64,000 nucleotides of DNA, from contig DEMN01000006.1 of the NCBI GenBank assembly GCA_002359215.1, positions 383,542-447,541 of the forward strand, written 5' to 3'. The notes under the pieces were generated by a model. The model was not told the DNA's origin. It searched no databases and saw only the letters and a list, made by a program, of their open reading frames with translations. Source of the DNA: Flavobacteriales bacterium UBA2669. GTDB taxonomy: Bacteria; Bacteroidota; Bacteroidia; Flavobacteriales_E; Vicingaceae. Each line of letters opens with the position of its first letter. The stretch's first letter is position 1. A program made the translations under genes and the position numbers. Below, one piece after another: positions 36,801 through 45,680 of this stretch.

Positions 36801-38350
36801 CTCAGGATGCTTCAGGAGTTGCTTTAGAAGGAGCTCAATTTATTTCAGTACACGAAGAGCAAGATTCGCTTAGTTTTTTCTCAACCAAAGCAAAATATGA
36901 TATTAGAAAAAAGATTATTTATGCCGATGGTGTTAAATTTATGAATATTGCTGATGCTATGGTTTACCCCGATAGTTCTAAGCTGATTATTGATAAAAAT
37001 GCTCAGATGAGGACACTTAATAACGCTAGAATTGTAGCTAGTTACATTACCCAAAATCATGATATTTATAATGCATCTGTTAATGTTTTTGGAAAGAAAA
37101 AATATGCAGGCTCGGGTTATATAGATTATATTGATGAACTCGAAAAGTCTCAAACAATTTATTTAAAATCTATTGCTGTAGACACAACTGGACAAACCAT
37201 TGCTAATGCAGATATTTTAGAAGAAGATGGTTTTAAATTAAGCCCGCAATATGAATATTATGGTAAAGTAGAACTTTATGCTAATAATCAGTTCTTAACA
37301 TTTAATGGAACAGCAAGGATTTTGCATGATTGTGATTTATTAAGCAAAAATTGGTTTACCTTCAAAACATCAATAGATCCGACTTCAATATATATACCTA
37401 TTGATAGTACAACGAAAGATATTGAAGGCAATAAACTATTAGCCTCTGTAATGTTAAGTTCAGATTCTTTAGGAATCTATTCAACATTTTTAAATCGTAA
37501 AATAACGTATAGTCATCAAGAGGTTATTCCTGCTCAGGGATTTCTTTATTTTGATAAGGAAAATGAAGAATACAGAATCTCTAATAAAGATAAATTACAA
37601 GAAATGTCTTTTGGAGGAAATTACCTAAGTTTAAGTACCAAAACATGTAAAATTTATGGGGAAGGTACAATTAATTTAGGAGCAGAAACAGGTCAGTTTG
37701 AAATTGCTTCGGCTGGTGTTGTTCATCATAATCAGTTAGATAATGAGGCTATATTTGACTTGGTAATGTCAACCAATTTTTTTATGGAAGATAATGCTAT
37801 GAAGATTTTAACTAAAAAATTAACAGAAGCTTCTGCGTTAGACCCTGTAAAATTAGACAGACCAACATTTGAAAAAGGGATTAAAGAATTACTTGGAAAA
37901 GATGAAGGCGATAAATTGATTGCTCAACTGAATTTATATGGTGCATACAAGAAGGTGCCGGAAACAATGAGGAAGACATTAGTTTTTAATGAAGTGAAAT
38001 TTAAATGGAATCAACAAGAAAAAGCTTACAGATCGTTTGGTAAAATTGGAATTAGTAACTTAGATAAAGATCAAATTAATAAATATGTTGATGGTCACAT
38101 AGAAATTGTAAAGAAAAGAAGTGGTGATATTGTTACTATTTACTTAGAGGTAGATAAAAATAATTGGTTCTTCTTTAATTATACTAGAGGAATACTTCAG
38201 GTAATTTCTTCTGATAATGATTTTAATAATATTATTAAAGAAACTAAACCAGATAAAAGAAAAGCTAAAGCTGAAAAAGGAGAGCAATCATATCAGTTTA
38301 TGTATTCTTCAGAGAAAAAGAAAAGAGATTTTTTAAGAAGTTTTGAATAA
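33881..38350 (+). CDS. Giant secreted protein, 1489 aa, unknown function
   Basis: The signal peptide MKKLLTLFLILLFTLTTYSQ is followed by a helical region (about 20-190). A very long beta-rich part (about 190-1400) is made of short strands with recurrent Gly, Asp and aromatic positions, for example KFSGVVQAGRFDFMGHDFYF and KLIIDKNAQMRTLNNARIVA. A winged-helix-like segment (TLSQLANHMRYSIEQLEAFL) lies near 480. The tail is Lys-rich (KPDKRKAKAEKGEQ). The strand rhythm recalls OstA/LptA-like or AsmA-like solenoids, but I cannot assign a family. There is no T9SS sorting domain. It lies between prmA and the SPOR-domain giant. Confidence 0.75.
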   Translation: MKKLLTLFLILLFTLTTYSQVSKIKSFTPDSTEFFNEMESFLRASRDGDGKYIMDEFSWQWYGGKFSDEQRKDVYRIANLMLSNKKKAFPDFSNYIKTISFFVNSKYQTESSFFSWQKILEKLILGEATSRSASTARKQFVDYLQACNDLFEKNALYSSAATEWKSNNSNYTFGFDSLPFIEFEALNLTCYSKGDSAVIFDTRGRYYPTEEIWYGEGGKITWERAGFPSDSVYAVIDDKYNIYLKSPQYEVNNVTFYDLYYFDEPMKGDVREKVLANITEEKATYPRFQSANARLQIKQIVDGVDYIGGFALHGNEVIGRGAGEDQAHVIFYRKELPFVKMSSQAFIIKPDRIVSENSSFTMYLKEDSIFHPGLIFKFFFDKRQLNLIRDNKGLKKTPYSNSYHKIDMDFEYLTWAVDSPMVQFRNLVGGTKTDAMFISQDFFRMDAYMSFLGTGTQHPLYALRVLTHKLDTNFITLSQLANHMRYSIEQLEAFLLDLSYKGFIIYDYENKTFIVKDKLKNWVSASGGNIDYDVIGFYSNTKSPNNATLSLLNYDVQMRGVKSINLSDSQQVVIYPTNREITLKKNRDFKFSGVVQAGRFDFMGHDFYFKYDDFKIDMPNVDSLRIYAETGRSDEFGKPIIKPVKTVIQQINGDLLIDKPTNKSGIKPFHEYPIFNSFKDSYVFYDRKSIQGGVYQKDGFYFHVEPFTIDSLADFDNESLRFDGTLVSGGIFPDIKETLTLQSDHSLGFIKKTPPGGMPMYAGKGVFKNDINLSHEGLRGNGELDYIASTTYSDNFIFFPDSTKAISQRFIVKENPNAIEFPPVDGENVAMFWNPSQEYMSHSVIDKPIAMYDMKSKMHGKTIIEPDGLSGDGIFEFEKAELEANLIKFKYEDFSSDTADFRLKDITGDGEALAFSTKNVNAFVSFKERNGIFKSNGDGSVINFEPMKYICFMDEFKWYMDNDNIELSAGKQEAQDASGVALEGAQFISVHEEQDSLSFFSTKAKYDIRKKIIYADGVKFMNIADAMVYPDSSKLIIDKNAQMRTLNNARIVASYITQNHDIYNASVNVFGKKKYAGSGYIDYIDELEKSQTIYLKSIAVDTTGQTIANADILEEDGFKLSPQYEYYGKVELYANNQFLTFNGTARILHDCDLLSKNWFTFKTSIDPTSIYIPIDSTTKDIEGNKLLASVMLSSDSLGIYSTFLNRKITYSHQEVIPAQGFLYFDKENEEYRISNKDKLQEMSFGGNYLSLSTKTCKIYGEGTINLGAETGQFEIASAGVVHHNQLDNEAIFDLVMSTNFFMEDNAMKILTKKLTEASALDPVKLDRPTFEKGIKELLGKDEGDKLIAQLNLYGAYKKVPETMRKTLVFNEVKFKWNQQEKAYRSFGKIGISNLDKDQINKYVDGHIEIVKKRSGDIVTIYLEVDKNNWFFFNYTRGILQVISSDNDFNNIIKETKPDKRKAKAEKGEQSYQFMYSSEKKKRDFLRSFE

Positions 38351-38374
38351 AAGTTTTAGGAAAATTAAGTGTTT

Positions 38375-38405
38375 TTTGCATCAATGCAATAAAATTGTAC
38401 ATTTG
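38375..38405 (+). promoter_or_regulatory. Canonical promoter of the giant SPOR gene, with palindrome
   Basis: TTTG (38375-38378), 19 bp, then TACATTTG (38398-38405), a full match to the Bacteroidota consensus. The perfect inverted repeat TTGCAT-CA-ATGCAA (38376-38389) overlaps the -33 element and could be an operator. It differs from the prmA palindrome. Confidence 0.7.
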
Positions 38406-38424
38406 CCGAATTGTAGTTATTGCA

Positions 38425-38515
38425 ATGAAACGAACCATGAGAAAATTTATTAAAACACTGGAGGATAGTTTAGGTGAGTTACATGTGCCATATAACAGAC
38501 AATAAATATGAACAC
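38425..38515 (+). other. Leader element B with small upstream ORF
   Basis: This 91-bp leader carries ATGAAACGA (38425), GAGTTACATGTG (38476-38487) and AACAC just before the GTG start, matching leader A before prmA. The first ATG opens a 26-codon frame (MKRTMRKFIKTLEDSLGELH at its start) ending at TAA 38503-38505, so it could be a leader peptide. Confidence 0.6.
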
Positions 38516-41500
38516 GTGAAATATAGATTTTTATTAAAAATATATCTAATCCTACTGTTGGTTTTTACTAGCTCAACAGGAGTGTATTCTCAATATAATT
38601 CAGAAGAGGAGCTTAAAAAAGCAGCAGACAGATTCTTTGAAGAAGAGAATTTTGTGGAAGCATTGCCGCTTTATTCTCAGTTACTTAGCACTTATCCAAA
38701 AGACTTAAATTACAATTATAAATATGGTGCTTGCTATCTTTATGCTACCAGAGATAAAGAAAAAGCCATCAACTATTTAAGCTTTGCAGCTTCTCGCCCA
38801 AATGTAGCTCCTTTAGCTTATTATTACTTAGCAAAAGCTTATCATCATAATTATGAATTTGCTTCTGCAATTGTTTATTTTAATAAATATAAAAATAAAA
38901 CTTCTTCTAAAGAACATGAAAAATATGCCATAGATAGGCAGATTGAAATGTGTAAAAATGGCCAACAACTGCTTAAAAAAATCAATAAAATTGGTGTTAT
39001 TAGTAAAAAAGAAATTAAAGAATCTGAATTTTTTAGAAGTTATGATTTAAGAGGTTTACAAGGAAAAGTAATTGTAAAGCCAGATGAATTTAAAATGAAA
39101 GTAGATAAGAAAGAAAATGAATATTCTATTTTATATTCAGATCCTAACTTAAATGTGGTTGTGTTTTCTTCTTACGGAGACAAAGGCTCTAATAAAGACA
39201 TTTATAAAATTGAAAAAATTGGGATTAATCAGTTTTCTGATCCAATAAATTTAGGAGATGTAATTAATACGCCTTACGATGAAGATTACGCTTTTCTTCA
39301 TCCTGATGGAAAAACACTTTATTTTTCTTCTAAAGGACATAATAGCATGGGGGGGTATGATATTTTCAAATCTATTTACGACAATGCTTCTGGTACTTGG
39401 TCAACTCCAGTAAATTTAGATTTTCCTATTAATACGCCTGATGATGACATATTATATATTAGCGATATTGATAATCAGTTGGCATACTTTGCTTCTTCGA
39501 GAGCAAGTAAACAAAATGAACTTACCGTTTATAAGGTTAAGGTAGAACCTGAGCCGCTTCATAACCCTATTATTAAAGGGTTGTTTGTTTCAGAAGAAAA
39601 TCCATCACTTAAAAATGCTACTATTTCTATTGTAGATGCTATGGATAATACCAAATATGGTGTTTATAATACAGATGAAAATAGTGGAGAATATTTATTG
39701 ACTTTTCCTGCTGATGAGAAAAAATATAAATTGATTGTTGAAACCACCAATGATGCACCAATTCACTCTGCAATTATTGAATTGCCTAAAATGACAGAGT
39801 TTAAACTCTTAAAGCAAGAATTATTGTTAGTAGGAACAGGAGATAATGAGAAGTTAGTAATTAAAAACTTGTTTGACCAAGAAGATGAGTTTGATATTTC
39901 TAATCCAATTATTGTTCAGAATTTATTGAAACAACAGGCTAAGTTAGATGTAAATATATCTGAAGAAGATGCTTTAAAATCTATCAATAACGCTTCTTCA
40001 ACATTGGCGGTTAACGAAACTTCAAGTTCTGAATATGCCGATTACTCTGATGATAAATTAAAAACGTTTGCTAATAAAAAAGTAAAAGATATGCTTCAGA
40101 AAACTAAAAAGTCTGAAGAAGAAAAAGATTTTTATTTTAACTATGCAGCTACAAAAACTAATGAAGCAAAAAAACAATATAATCAAGAGACTAAAAATAA
40201 AGATGTAGTTGCTGAAGATGTAAACACAGCATCAATAGCGTTGAAATTAGCACGAGTAACCCAAAATGAAGCTGTTGAAAGAAATTCAGATAAACCTAAG
40301 TTGTTAGAATATCAACAAAAATTAGAAGCAGCAATAAGTTCAGGAAATAGGAGCGAAGCAGAGTCAATAATGGCAGAAATAGAAAAAATTGAGGCTATTG
40401 CTTATTTTGAAAATTCAGCTGTTGAAGTTGAAACTAAATTAGCCGATGAAAAATTAAAAACTTCTAAAGCCGATTATCAAAAACAACGAGATATAGTAAT
40501 TGGTTACACCAATAGAAAATTAGAGTTAGAAAAATCTATTGCAGCTATTGAATCTCAAATTGAGGAAACTAAAAAGTCTAAAGATAAAGAAGCCTTACAA
40601 GACCAGTTGGCTACTTATAAAATAGATTTAGAGGATTTAGAATTTCAGATAGAAAAATCTAAAGCAAAAGAATTACTTGCAAAACAAGAGTTTGATAAAG
40701 CTAAAAATGAAGCGAATTTACTGGCAAATGTTGTTGATGCAGCAAAAAAACAAACTACAAAACCTCCAACGCTTGCTAATGAAGCAATTCTTGCTACAGA
40801 AAGTAACATTAAGTTTTTTGATGAAGAAGGTGTGTTAGGTTATTATCCGGCTACAAGCTCATCACCAAGTACAAGTGTTACTTCTAGTAGTTTAGTAGCC
40901 ATGAAAGATGATTACGAAATTATAGATGATAACGGAAATTTAATCGATTACAATACAAAATATGCCAATCAGGTGGATGAGAATGATAATAATCCAACAG
41001 CAATAATTGATATTAATAAACAATGGATAGCAGCTATTGAGGAAGATATTGAGATAAAAAATAGTTTGAAGAATAGTGCAAAAACTGTTGGAGAAAAAGA
41101 AGAATTATCAAAAATAATTGCTCAATTAGAGACATTGAAACAGCAAAAACAAGAAGAAATTGATTTACAAGCTAACTTAGCACTTCAAAATGAAACTAAT
41201 AATAATTCTACTTCTACTGAAAATGTAGTAGCAGCTAATAATAATATTAAGACAGCCACAATATCAAAAACAGGTAATAAAAAATACGAAACTTCGATTA
41301 TAGATAAAGATGGAAATGTTATTGATTATAATGCTCAGTATTTAGAGGAATTAGAACAACTTCCTGTCGATGAACAAACAGCTAAATTATTTGCACAAAA
41401 AGCTGAAATTTATAATAATTGGGCAGATGCTACAGAGCAAGAAATTACATTAAAGAAAATTGAACTGGTTGAGGCTGATGCGAGTGAAGTGCTTTTAATT

Positions 41501-44500
41501 CAAGAAGATATAGATGAGCTAACATCAGATTTACAAGATAAACAAGAATTTTCAGCTTTATTTTTAACACAAGCAAAAGCATTAGCAGCTACGGAAGATG
41601 AAATGGCTTATGTGGAAGATATTGAAAATAAAATTGCCGGAAATAGTATTGAAAGCAATGAGTTGGCTAGTAATGAAACTAATAACAACAATCAAAATAA
41701 TACCACTTCATCCAATAAGAAAGTTAATGTAGTAAAGTATAATAACATTACAATTAACAATGATGGAAGTGTAAATGATTATGCTACTGAATATGAAAAT
41801 CAATTAGCAGATTTAGAATTACGTTCTGATAATAAAGTTAAAATTAGTGAAGAACAAGTTGCGGTAACTACCAATTGGATTGAAACTATAGATGAAGAAA
41901 TAGCTTATCAGAATGAGCGATTAATTGCTACTGATGATAAAAATGAGAAAGCAACAATTGAGAACAAAATTGCTGATTTAAAAGAACAAAAATCAACTCA
42001 AATTGCACAATTAAATACTTTCCAAACAGAACTTATAGCAGTTAAATCAGCATCAACAAATCAGACTGCTAATGAAGTTGCAGTAAATGAAACAACTACT
42101 TCAAATACAACAGCTCAAAACCAAGTTAATAAGGGAAATTCATCTTTAACTTATAACTCAACTAATGCCAAAAACATACTTGCTAATGTTGATGACCTTA
42201 CAGCCGAAGTAAATGCATTAAGAGAGAAAGCGGATAACACAGAAGATGAAGCGTATAAAACAACAAATACAACAGAAAAAGAAGAGAAATTAGTTGAAGC
42301 TGAAAAAATTAATAATGAAGCAAACGATAAGGAAATTGAAATAGCAACCTTGTACGAAAGAGCTAACTCAACAGAATTTAAAGACAATCAAACTACGGTA
42401 AATACGCTTTTAAAATCCATTGGCGGACAGTCAACTGACAATAATTATATTATGGCTGAAATGCTTAGTGATGAGTCGGTTACTTTGTTTAATGAAGCTT
42501 CAGATGCTCGTCAGCAAGCAGTTGCTACTAATAATTTTAAACGGAAAAAAGACTTGTTAGATGAAGCTAATAAATTAGAAAAAGAAGCTATAGAAAAACA
42601 ACAAAATGCCATTGGATTATTAGAGCAAATCAGCACTTCTTCATCAATAGCTGCAACTAACAATAATCAAAATAATACACAAGAAGAGGTGATTGTTGAA
42701 GAAGTAGTAAATAACAGTCAGCAAATAACAACTAACGAAACTCAATCAACCAATAATAATAATACTGAGGAAGATATAGTTGCTGAGGAAACTACAACAA
42801 TCAATAAAAATCAGCAGACAAGCAATAATAATCAGTCTTCAGCCAATAACAGAAAGTCTTCAACTAATAACAACCAACAACAAGTAACGGTTTACGAACC
42901 TAAGAACATAGCATTACCATCTAAAGAGAGAAAACAAGATGCTATTCAGTTAGAAAAAGAAGCAATAACCTTAAATCAAGAAGCCAAACAACTTGATGAA
43001 ACAGCTGAGAACACTAAAAACAGAAAAGAAAAACAAGCCTTAGTTGAAGAAGCCCAACAAAAAAGAGAAGAAGCGGATAGAAAAGCGAAAGAAGCAGAAG
43101 TAATTTATGCGGAAGTGAAAGAAATGGAAGCAGAGGAAGAGTTGTATTTAGAAGAATTAGCAACACAAAGAAAAGAGTTGGTGGCAACAGTGTTAACATC
43201 AGAAGAAGAAAACTATGTTCAAAGCCTTACGCCAGAAGAAAAAGCAGCCATTACCAACACTCCTGAATTTAAAGAATATAAGGAGTTAAAACAAAGTTCT
43301 AGAAGGTTGGTAAAAGAAGCACAAGTGGAATATGTTGCTGCCGATAAAGCCAAAGAAGAAGCTGAGGATCAAAAACAGTTAGGTGTTGCGCTTCAAGCAT
43401 TGCAACAAGCAGCAGCAACTGAAGCTGATAAAAACAAATTGGCTAACCAAATGCAGCAGTTGGAAGAAATGATTGCCCAAAATGAACAAAAAGCAAAAGA
43501 ACTTAGAGAACAAGCTGCAGCTAAAGAACAGCAAGCTTTAGAAGAAAACAAAAAAGCCAAAAATATGGTTGCTAACAAAGATGAAAATTCGGCTCTTGGC
43601 TTTGTTGCCCTTGAAAAAACCAATGATACATCTAGTGATATGTTAGCTGACTATACTAATGAAGTGAATAGCAGTCTTCCTGAAATCCAAAGAAAACAAC
43701 AGGCTAACAATAAAAAAATTGAACAAGACCTACTTGCTAAAGAATCTAACCAACAGACAACTAATAATCAAAAACAAATCAATAATAATACTGAGGAAGA
43801 TGCTATTACTGAGGAAACAACAACAAATAACAATCAACAGTCAATTAATAATCAGTCTCAAACTAATAACACAGAAGAAGATGTAATTGCAGAGGAAACC
43901 ACAAATAACAATCAGCAAGTAACCAACAACCAACAGGCTACTAATAACCAGCAGTCAATAGCTAATATCGATGAAATTCCACAAGAATTAACAGAATCTA
44001 TTTTTACCATTACATCGCCAAACGAATCTGCTTATAATGAAAACAAGAGAATACCTAAAAACCCTAAATTACCTGAAGGCTTGGTGTTTAAAGTCCAAAT
44101 TGGAGCATTCAGAAATCCAATTCCACAAGATCATTACAAAGGTTTTGCTCCTTTAATGGCTGAAGATGCCGGAAATGGAATTACTCGTTATACAGCAGGT
44201 TTATTCAAAACATTTAATGTAGCGAATATGGCTAAAAATGAAATTAGAACAATGGGTTATCCGGATGCGTTTGTTGTGGCATTTTTTAATGGAAAAAGAA
44301 TTAACATTAATGAAGCACGTGCTATGCTGAATGAAACGTCAACAACAGAAGAAGAAATTTCTTTTACCAATACAGCTAACCAAACCAACAATCAGCAGTC
44401 GTCAAACAATAACCAACCAACCAATAATAATACGCCAATCACTACAGAAGAAGTTAAAGATGGCATTTCTAAAGATGTTAGAAACATAGAAGGAGTTTTC

Positions 44501-45331
44501 TATACCATACAAGTTGGAGTTTATTCTAAACCAATTACAGCTGATCAATTAAATAACCTAACGCCATTAAACAGCGAAAGAACAGCTAATGGATTGATAA
44601 GATATACATCCGGTATTTATAAGAATCTTAATGATGCTAATGCTGCTAAAAATAGAGCAGTTAATTTAGGAATTACCGATGCCTTTATTATTGCTTATCA
44701 AAATGGAAATAAAATTACTGTAGCTCAAGCTAACGAATTGTTGGGTAGCAACAACTCATCTCCTGCAAATAATAACACAACAGAGGTTGAGGTAATTAAT
44801 GAGAATACTTCATCAAACAATAATACATCAGGAAACAATACATCAACATCAACAGTTGAAAATGAAAATGCTACTTCTAATACTTCATCTACAACGAATG
44901 AAAATAATGAAGAACCCATTGAAACAATAGAGACAACCAATACAAATGAAGCAACATCAGAAACAGTTGAACCAATTAATACAAATGAAGAGGTAGTAGT
45001 AGCTCCGAAGCCAAAAACTGACGAAGAATTACGCCAGGTTGCTGAAAGTTTAGATATTGTTTTTAAAGTCAAAATTGGAGAGTTTACAGATGAAATTACC
45101 AATGAAGATGCAGCTGTTTTATTAAAACTTTCTGATAGAAATATAGAAAATTTTGAGGATGGAGATAAAACAATTTACACTATTGGCAATTTATTAGATT
45201 ATAAATCTGCACTAAACACTCAATTAGAAATGAAAGAAATGGGGGTTAAATCTCCTTCGGTTGTAGCCTTTAAAAACAATACTATTATTCCTGTTGAAGA
45301 AGCTTTAGAGTTAATAAAAAACGTAGAATAA
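38516..45331 (+). CDS. Giant envelope protein: TPR, PD40 repeats, coiled coils, three SPOR domains
   Basis: About 2271 aa from GTG 38516 (MKYRFLLKIYLILLLVF, signal ending VYSQ). ATG 38483 would add 11 residues; GTG is preferred because it aligns with the prmA start in the shared leader. Domain order: TPR-like helices (25-115), PD40/beta-propeller blades (208-346, FLHPDGKTLYFSSKGHNSMG), a CNA-B/carboxypeptidase-like beta domain (362-412), helical coiled coil, three related modules with NGNLIDYNTKY, DGNVIDYNAQY and DGSVNDYATEY (800-1177), an Ala/Glu/Lys-rich coiled coil (1200-1720) and Asn/Thr-rich linkers. Three SPOR domains lie at about 1856, 1992 and 2179. SPOR domains bind denuded peptidoglycan. 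The layout resembles PorE-type T9SS or gliding proteins with SPOR replacing OmpA; the role is inferred. Confidence 0.8.
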   Translation: MKYRFLLKIYLILLLVFTSSTGVYSQYNSEEELKKAADRFFEEENFVEALPLYSQLLSTYPKDLNYNYKYGACYLYATRDKEKAINYLSFAASRPNVAPLAYYYLAKAYHHNYEFASAIVYFNKYKNKTSSKEHEKYAIDRQIEMCKNGQQLLKKINKIGVISKKEIKESEFFRSYDLRGLQGKVIVKPDEFKMKVDKKENEYSILYSDPNLNVVVFSSYGDKGSNKDIYKIEKIGINQFSDPINLGDVINTPYDEDYAFLHPDGKTLYFSSKGHNSMGGYDIFKSIYDNASGTWSTPVNLDFPINTPDDDILYISDIDNQLAYFASSRASKQNELTVYKVKVEPEPLHNPIIKGLFVSEENPSLKNATISIVDAMDNTKYGVYNTDENSGEYLLTFPADEKKYKLIVETTNDAPIHSAIIELPKMTEFKLLKQELLLVGTGDNEKLVIKNLFDQEDEFDISNPIIVQNLLKQQAKLDVNISEEDALKSINNASSTLAVNETSSSEYADYSDDKLKTFANKKVKDMLQKTKKSEEEKDFYFNYAATKTNEAKKQYNQETKNKDVVAEDVNTASIALKLARVTQNEAVERNSDKPKLLEYQQKLEAAISSGNRSEAESIMAEIEKIEAIAYFENSAVEVETKLADEKLKTSKADYQKQRDIVIGYTNRKLELEKSIAAIESQIEETKKSKDKEALQDQLATYKIDLEDLEFQIEKSKAKELLAKQEFDKAKNEANLLANVVDAAKKQTTKPPTLANEAILATESNIKFFDEEGVLGYYPATSSSPSTSVTSSSLVAMKDDYEIIDDNGNLIDYNTKYANQVDENDNNPTAIIDINKQWIAAIEEDIEIKNSLKNSAKTVGEKEELSKIIAQLETLKQQKQEEIDLQANLALQNETNNNSTSTENVVAANNNIKTATISKTGNKKYETSIIDKDGNVIDYNAQYLEELEQLPVDEQTAKLFAQKAEIYNNWADATEQEITLKKIELVEADASEVLLIQEDIDELTSDLQDKQEFSALFLTQAKALAATEDEMAYVEDIENKIAGNSIESNELASNETNNNNQNNTTSSNKKVNVVKYNNITINNDGSVNDYATEYENQLADLELRSDNKVKISEEQVAVTTNWIETIDEEIAYQNERLIATDDKNEKATIENKIADLKEQKSTQIAQLNTFQTELIAVKSASTNQTANEVAVNETTTSNTTAQNQVNKGNSSLTYNSTNAKNILANVDDLTAEVNALREKADNTEDEAYKTTNTTEKEEKLVEAEKINNEANDKEIEIATLYERANSTEFKDNQTTVNTLLKSIGGQSTDNNYIMAEMLSDESVTLFNEASDARQQAVATNNFKRKKDLLDEANKLEKEAIEKQQNAIGLLEQISTSSSIAATNNNQNNTQEEVIVEEVVNNSQQITTNETQSTNNNNTEEDIVAEETTTINKNQQTSNNNQSSANNRKSSTNNNQQQVTVYEPKNIALPSKERKQDAIQLEKEAITLNQEAKQLDETAENTKNRKEKQALVEEAQQKREEADRKAKEAEVIYAEVKEMEAEEELYLEELATQRKELVATVLTSEEENYVQSLTPEEKAAITNTPEFKEYKELKQSSRRLVKEAQVEYVAADKAKEEAEDQKQLGVALQALQQAAATEADKNKLANQMQQLEEMIAQNEQKAKELREQAAAKEQQALEENKKAKNMVANKDENSALGFVALEKTNDTSSDMLADYTNEVNSSLPEIQRKQQANNKKIEQDLLAKESNQQTTNNQKQINNNTEEDAITEETTTNNNQQSINNQSQTNNTEEDVIAEETTNNNQQVTNNQQATNNQQSIANIDEIPQELTESIFTITSPNESAYNENKRIPKNPKLPEGLVFKVQIGAFRNPIPQDHYKGFAPLMAEDAGNGITRYTAGLFKTFNVANMAKNEIRTMGYPDAFVVAFFNGKRININEARAMLNETSTTEEEISFTNTANQTNNQQSSNNNQPTNNNTPITTEEVKDGISKDVRNIEGVFYTIQVGVYSKPITADQLNNLTPLNSERTANGLIRYTSGIYKNLNDANAAKNRAVNLGITDAFIIAYQNGNKITVAQANELLGSNNSSPANNNTTEVEVINENTSSNNNTSGNNTSTSTVENENATSNTSSTTNENNEEPIETIETTNTNEATSETVEPINTNEEVVVAPKPKTDEELRQVAESLDIVFKVKIGEFTDEITNEDAAVLLKLSDRNIENFEDGDKTIYTIGNLLDYKSALNTQLEMKEMGVKSPSVVAFKNNTIIPVEEALELIKNVE
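40915..42048 (+). repeat. Three diverged tandem modules in the giant protein
   Basis: Units begin near 40915, 41281 and 41730. Each opens with a DGN.(I/N)DY motif, then a coiled-coil pair with WIAAIEEDIE, WADATEQEI and WIETIDEEIA at the same offset. Asn/Thr-rich linkers join them. Confidence 0.75.
44071..45325 (+). repeat. Three SPOR-domain copies
   Basis: The copies begin FKVQIGAFRNPI (near 44083), YTIQVGVYSKPI (near 44491) and FKVKIGEFTDEI (near 45055). Each is about 80 aa and contains a Tyr-Thr strand (TRYTAG, IRYTSG, TIYTIG), then a helix and V(V/I)A(F/Y)(F/Q/K)N. Confidence 0.8.
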
Positions 45332-45366
45332 AGCTTTAAATACCATCTTTCTTCTTTAAAAAAAGT

Positions 45367-45374
45367 TAACTTTG
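45367..45374 (+). promoter_or_regulatory. TAACTTTG -7 box before clpS
   Basis: A perfect TAnnTTTG match 19 bp before the clpS ATG. No TTG at the expected -33 position. Confidence 0.4.
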
Positions 45375-45392
45375 TAATATAAATTAGATGTT

Positions 45393-45662
45393 ATGATTAC
45401 AGAAACCGAAATACAAGTTGAAGTAGAAAATACAGCCATCAAAGAAAATCATTTGGTTTTGTATAATGATGATGTAAATACTTTTGATTACGTTATTGAG
45501 TTACTAATGAAAGTTTGTAACCATGACGCTATACAAGCAGAACAATGTGCGATGTTAGTTCATTATAAAGGAAAATGTTCGGTTAAAAAAGGTAGCTTTG
45601 AAGTACTAGAACCTATGTCAGCCATTCTTTCTGATGCAGGACTAACAGTAGAAATAAATTAA
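45393..45662 (+). CDS. clpS: ATP-dependent Clp protease adaptor ClpS
   Basis: ClpS delivers N-degron substrates to ClpAP-type proteases. The 89-aa protein has the family core HLVLYNDDVNTFDYVIELL (N-degron pocket), AEQCAMLVHYKGKCSVKKG and a C-terminal LTVEI. Length and start are typical. It is followed by the M48 gene after 18 bp. Confidence 0.95.
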   Translation: MITETEIQVEVENTAIKENHLVLYNDDVNTFDYVIELLMKVCNHDAIQAEQCAMLVHYKGKCSVKKGSFEVLEPMSAILSDAGLTVEIN

Positions 45663-45680
45663 TTTTATTTTAAATTAAAC

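Noticed and set aside
38474..38515. GTG 38474 or ATG 38483 as the start of the giant SPOR gene
   Set aside because: They lie in the shared leader block; the matching ATG before prmA is followed by TGA, and GTG 38516 aligns with the prmA start and gives a normal signal peptide. Not fully excluded.
40915..42048. Recent tandem DNA duplication
   Set aside because: The three units are related in protein pattern but strongly diverged in bases, so this is an old protein-level repeat.
43014..43623. Antisense ORFs rich in Leu/Phe opposite the giant gene
   Set aside because: They mirror Lys/Glu-rich coiled-coil codons on the other strand and have no promoter or start signals of their own.
42655..44450. 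Repeated AAT/AAC/CAA-rich stretches resembling a CRISPR or satellite
   Set aside because: They are in-frame Asn/Gln/Thr linkers of the giant protein, irregular in length, without constant repeats and spacers.
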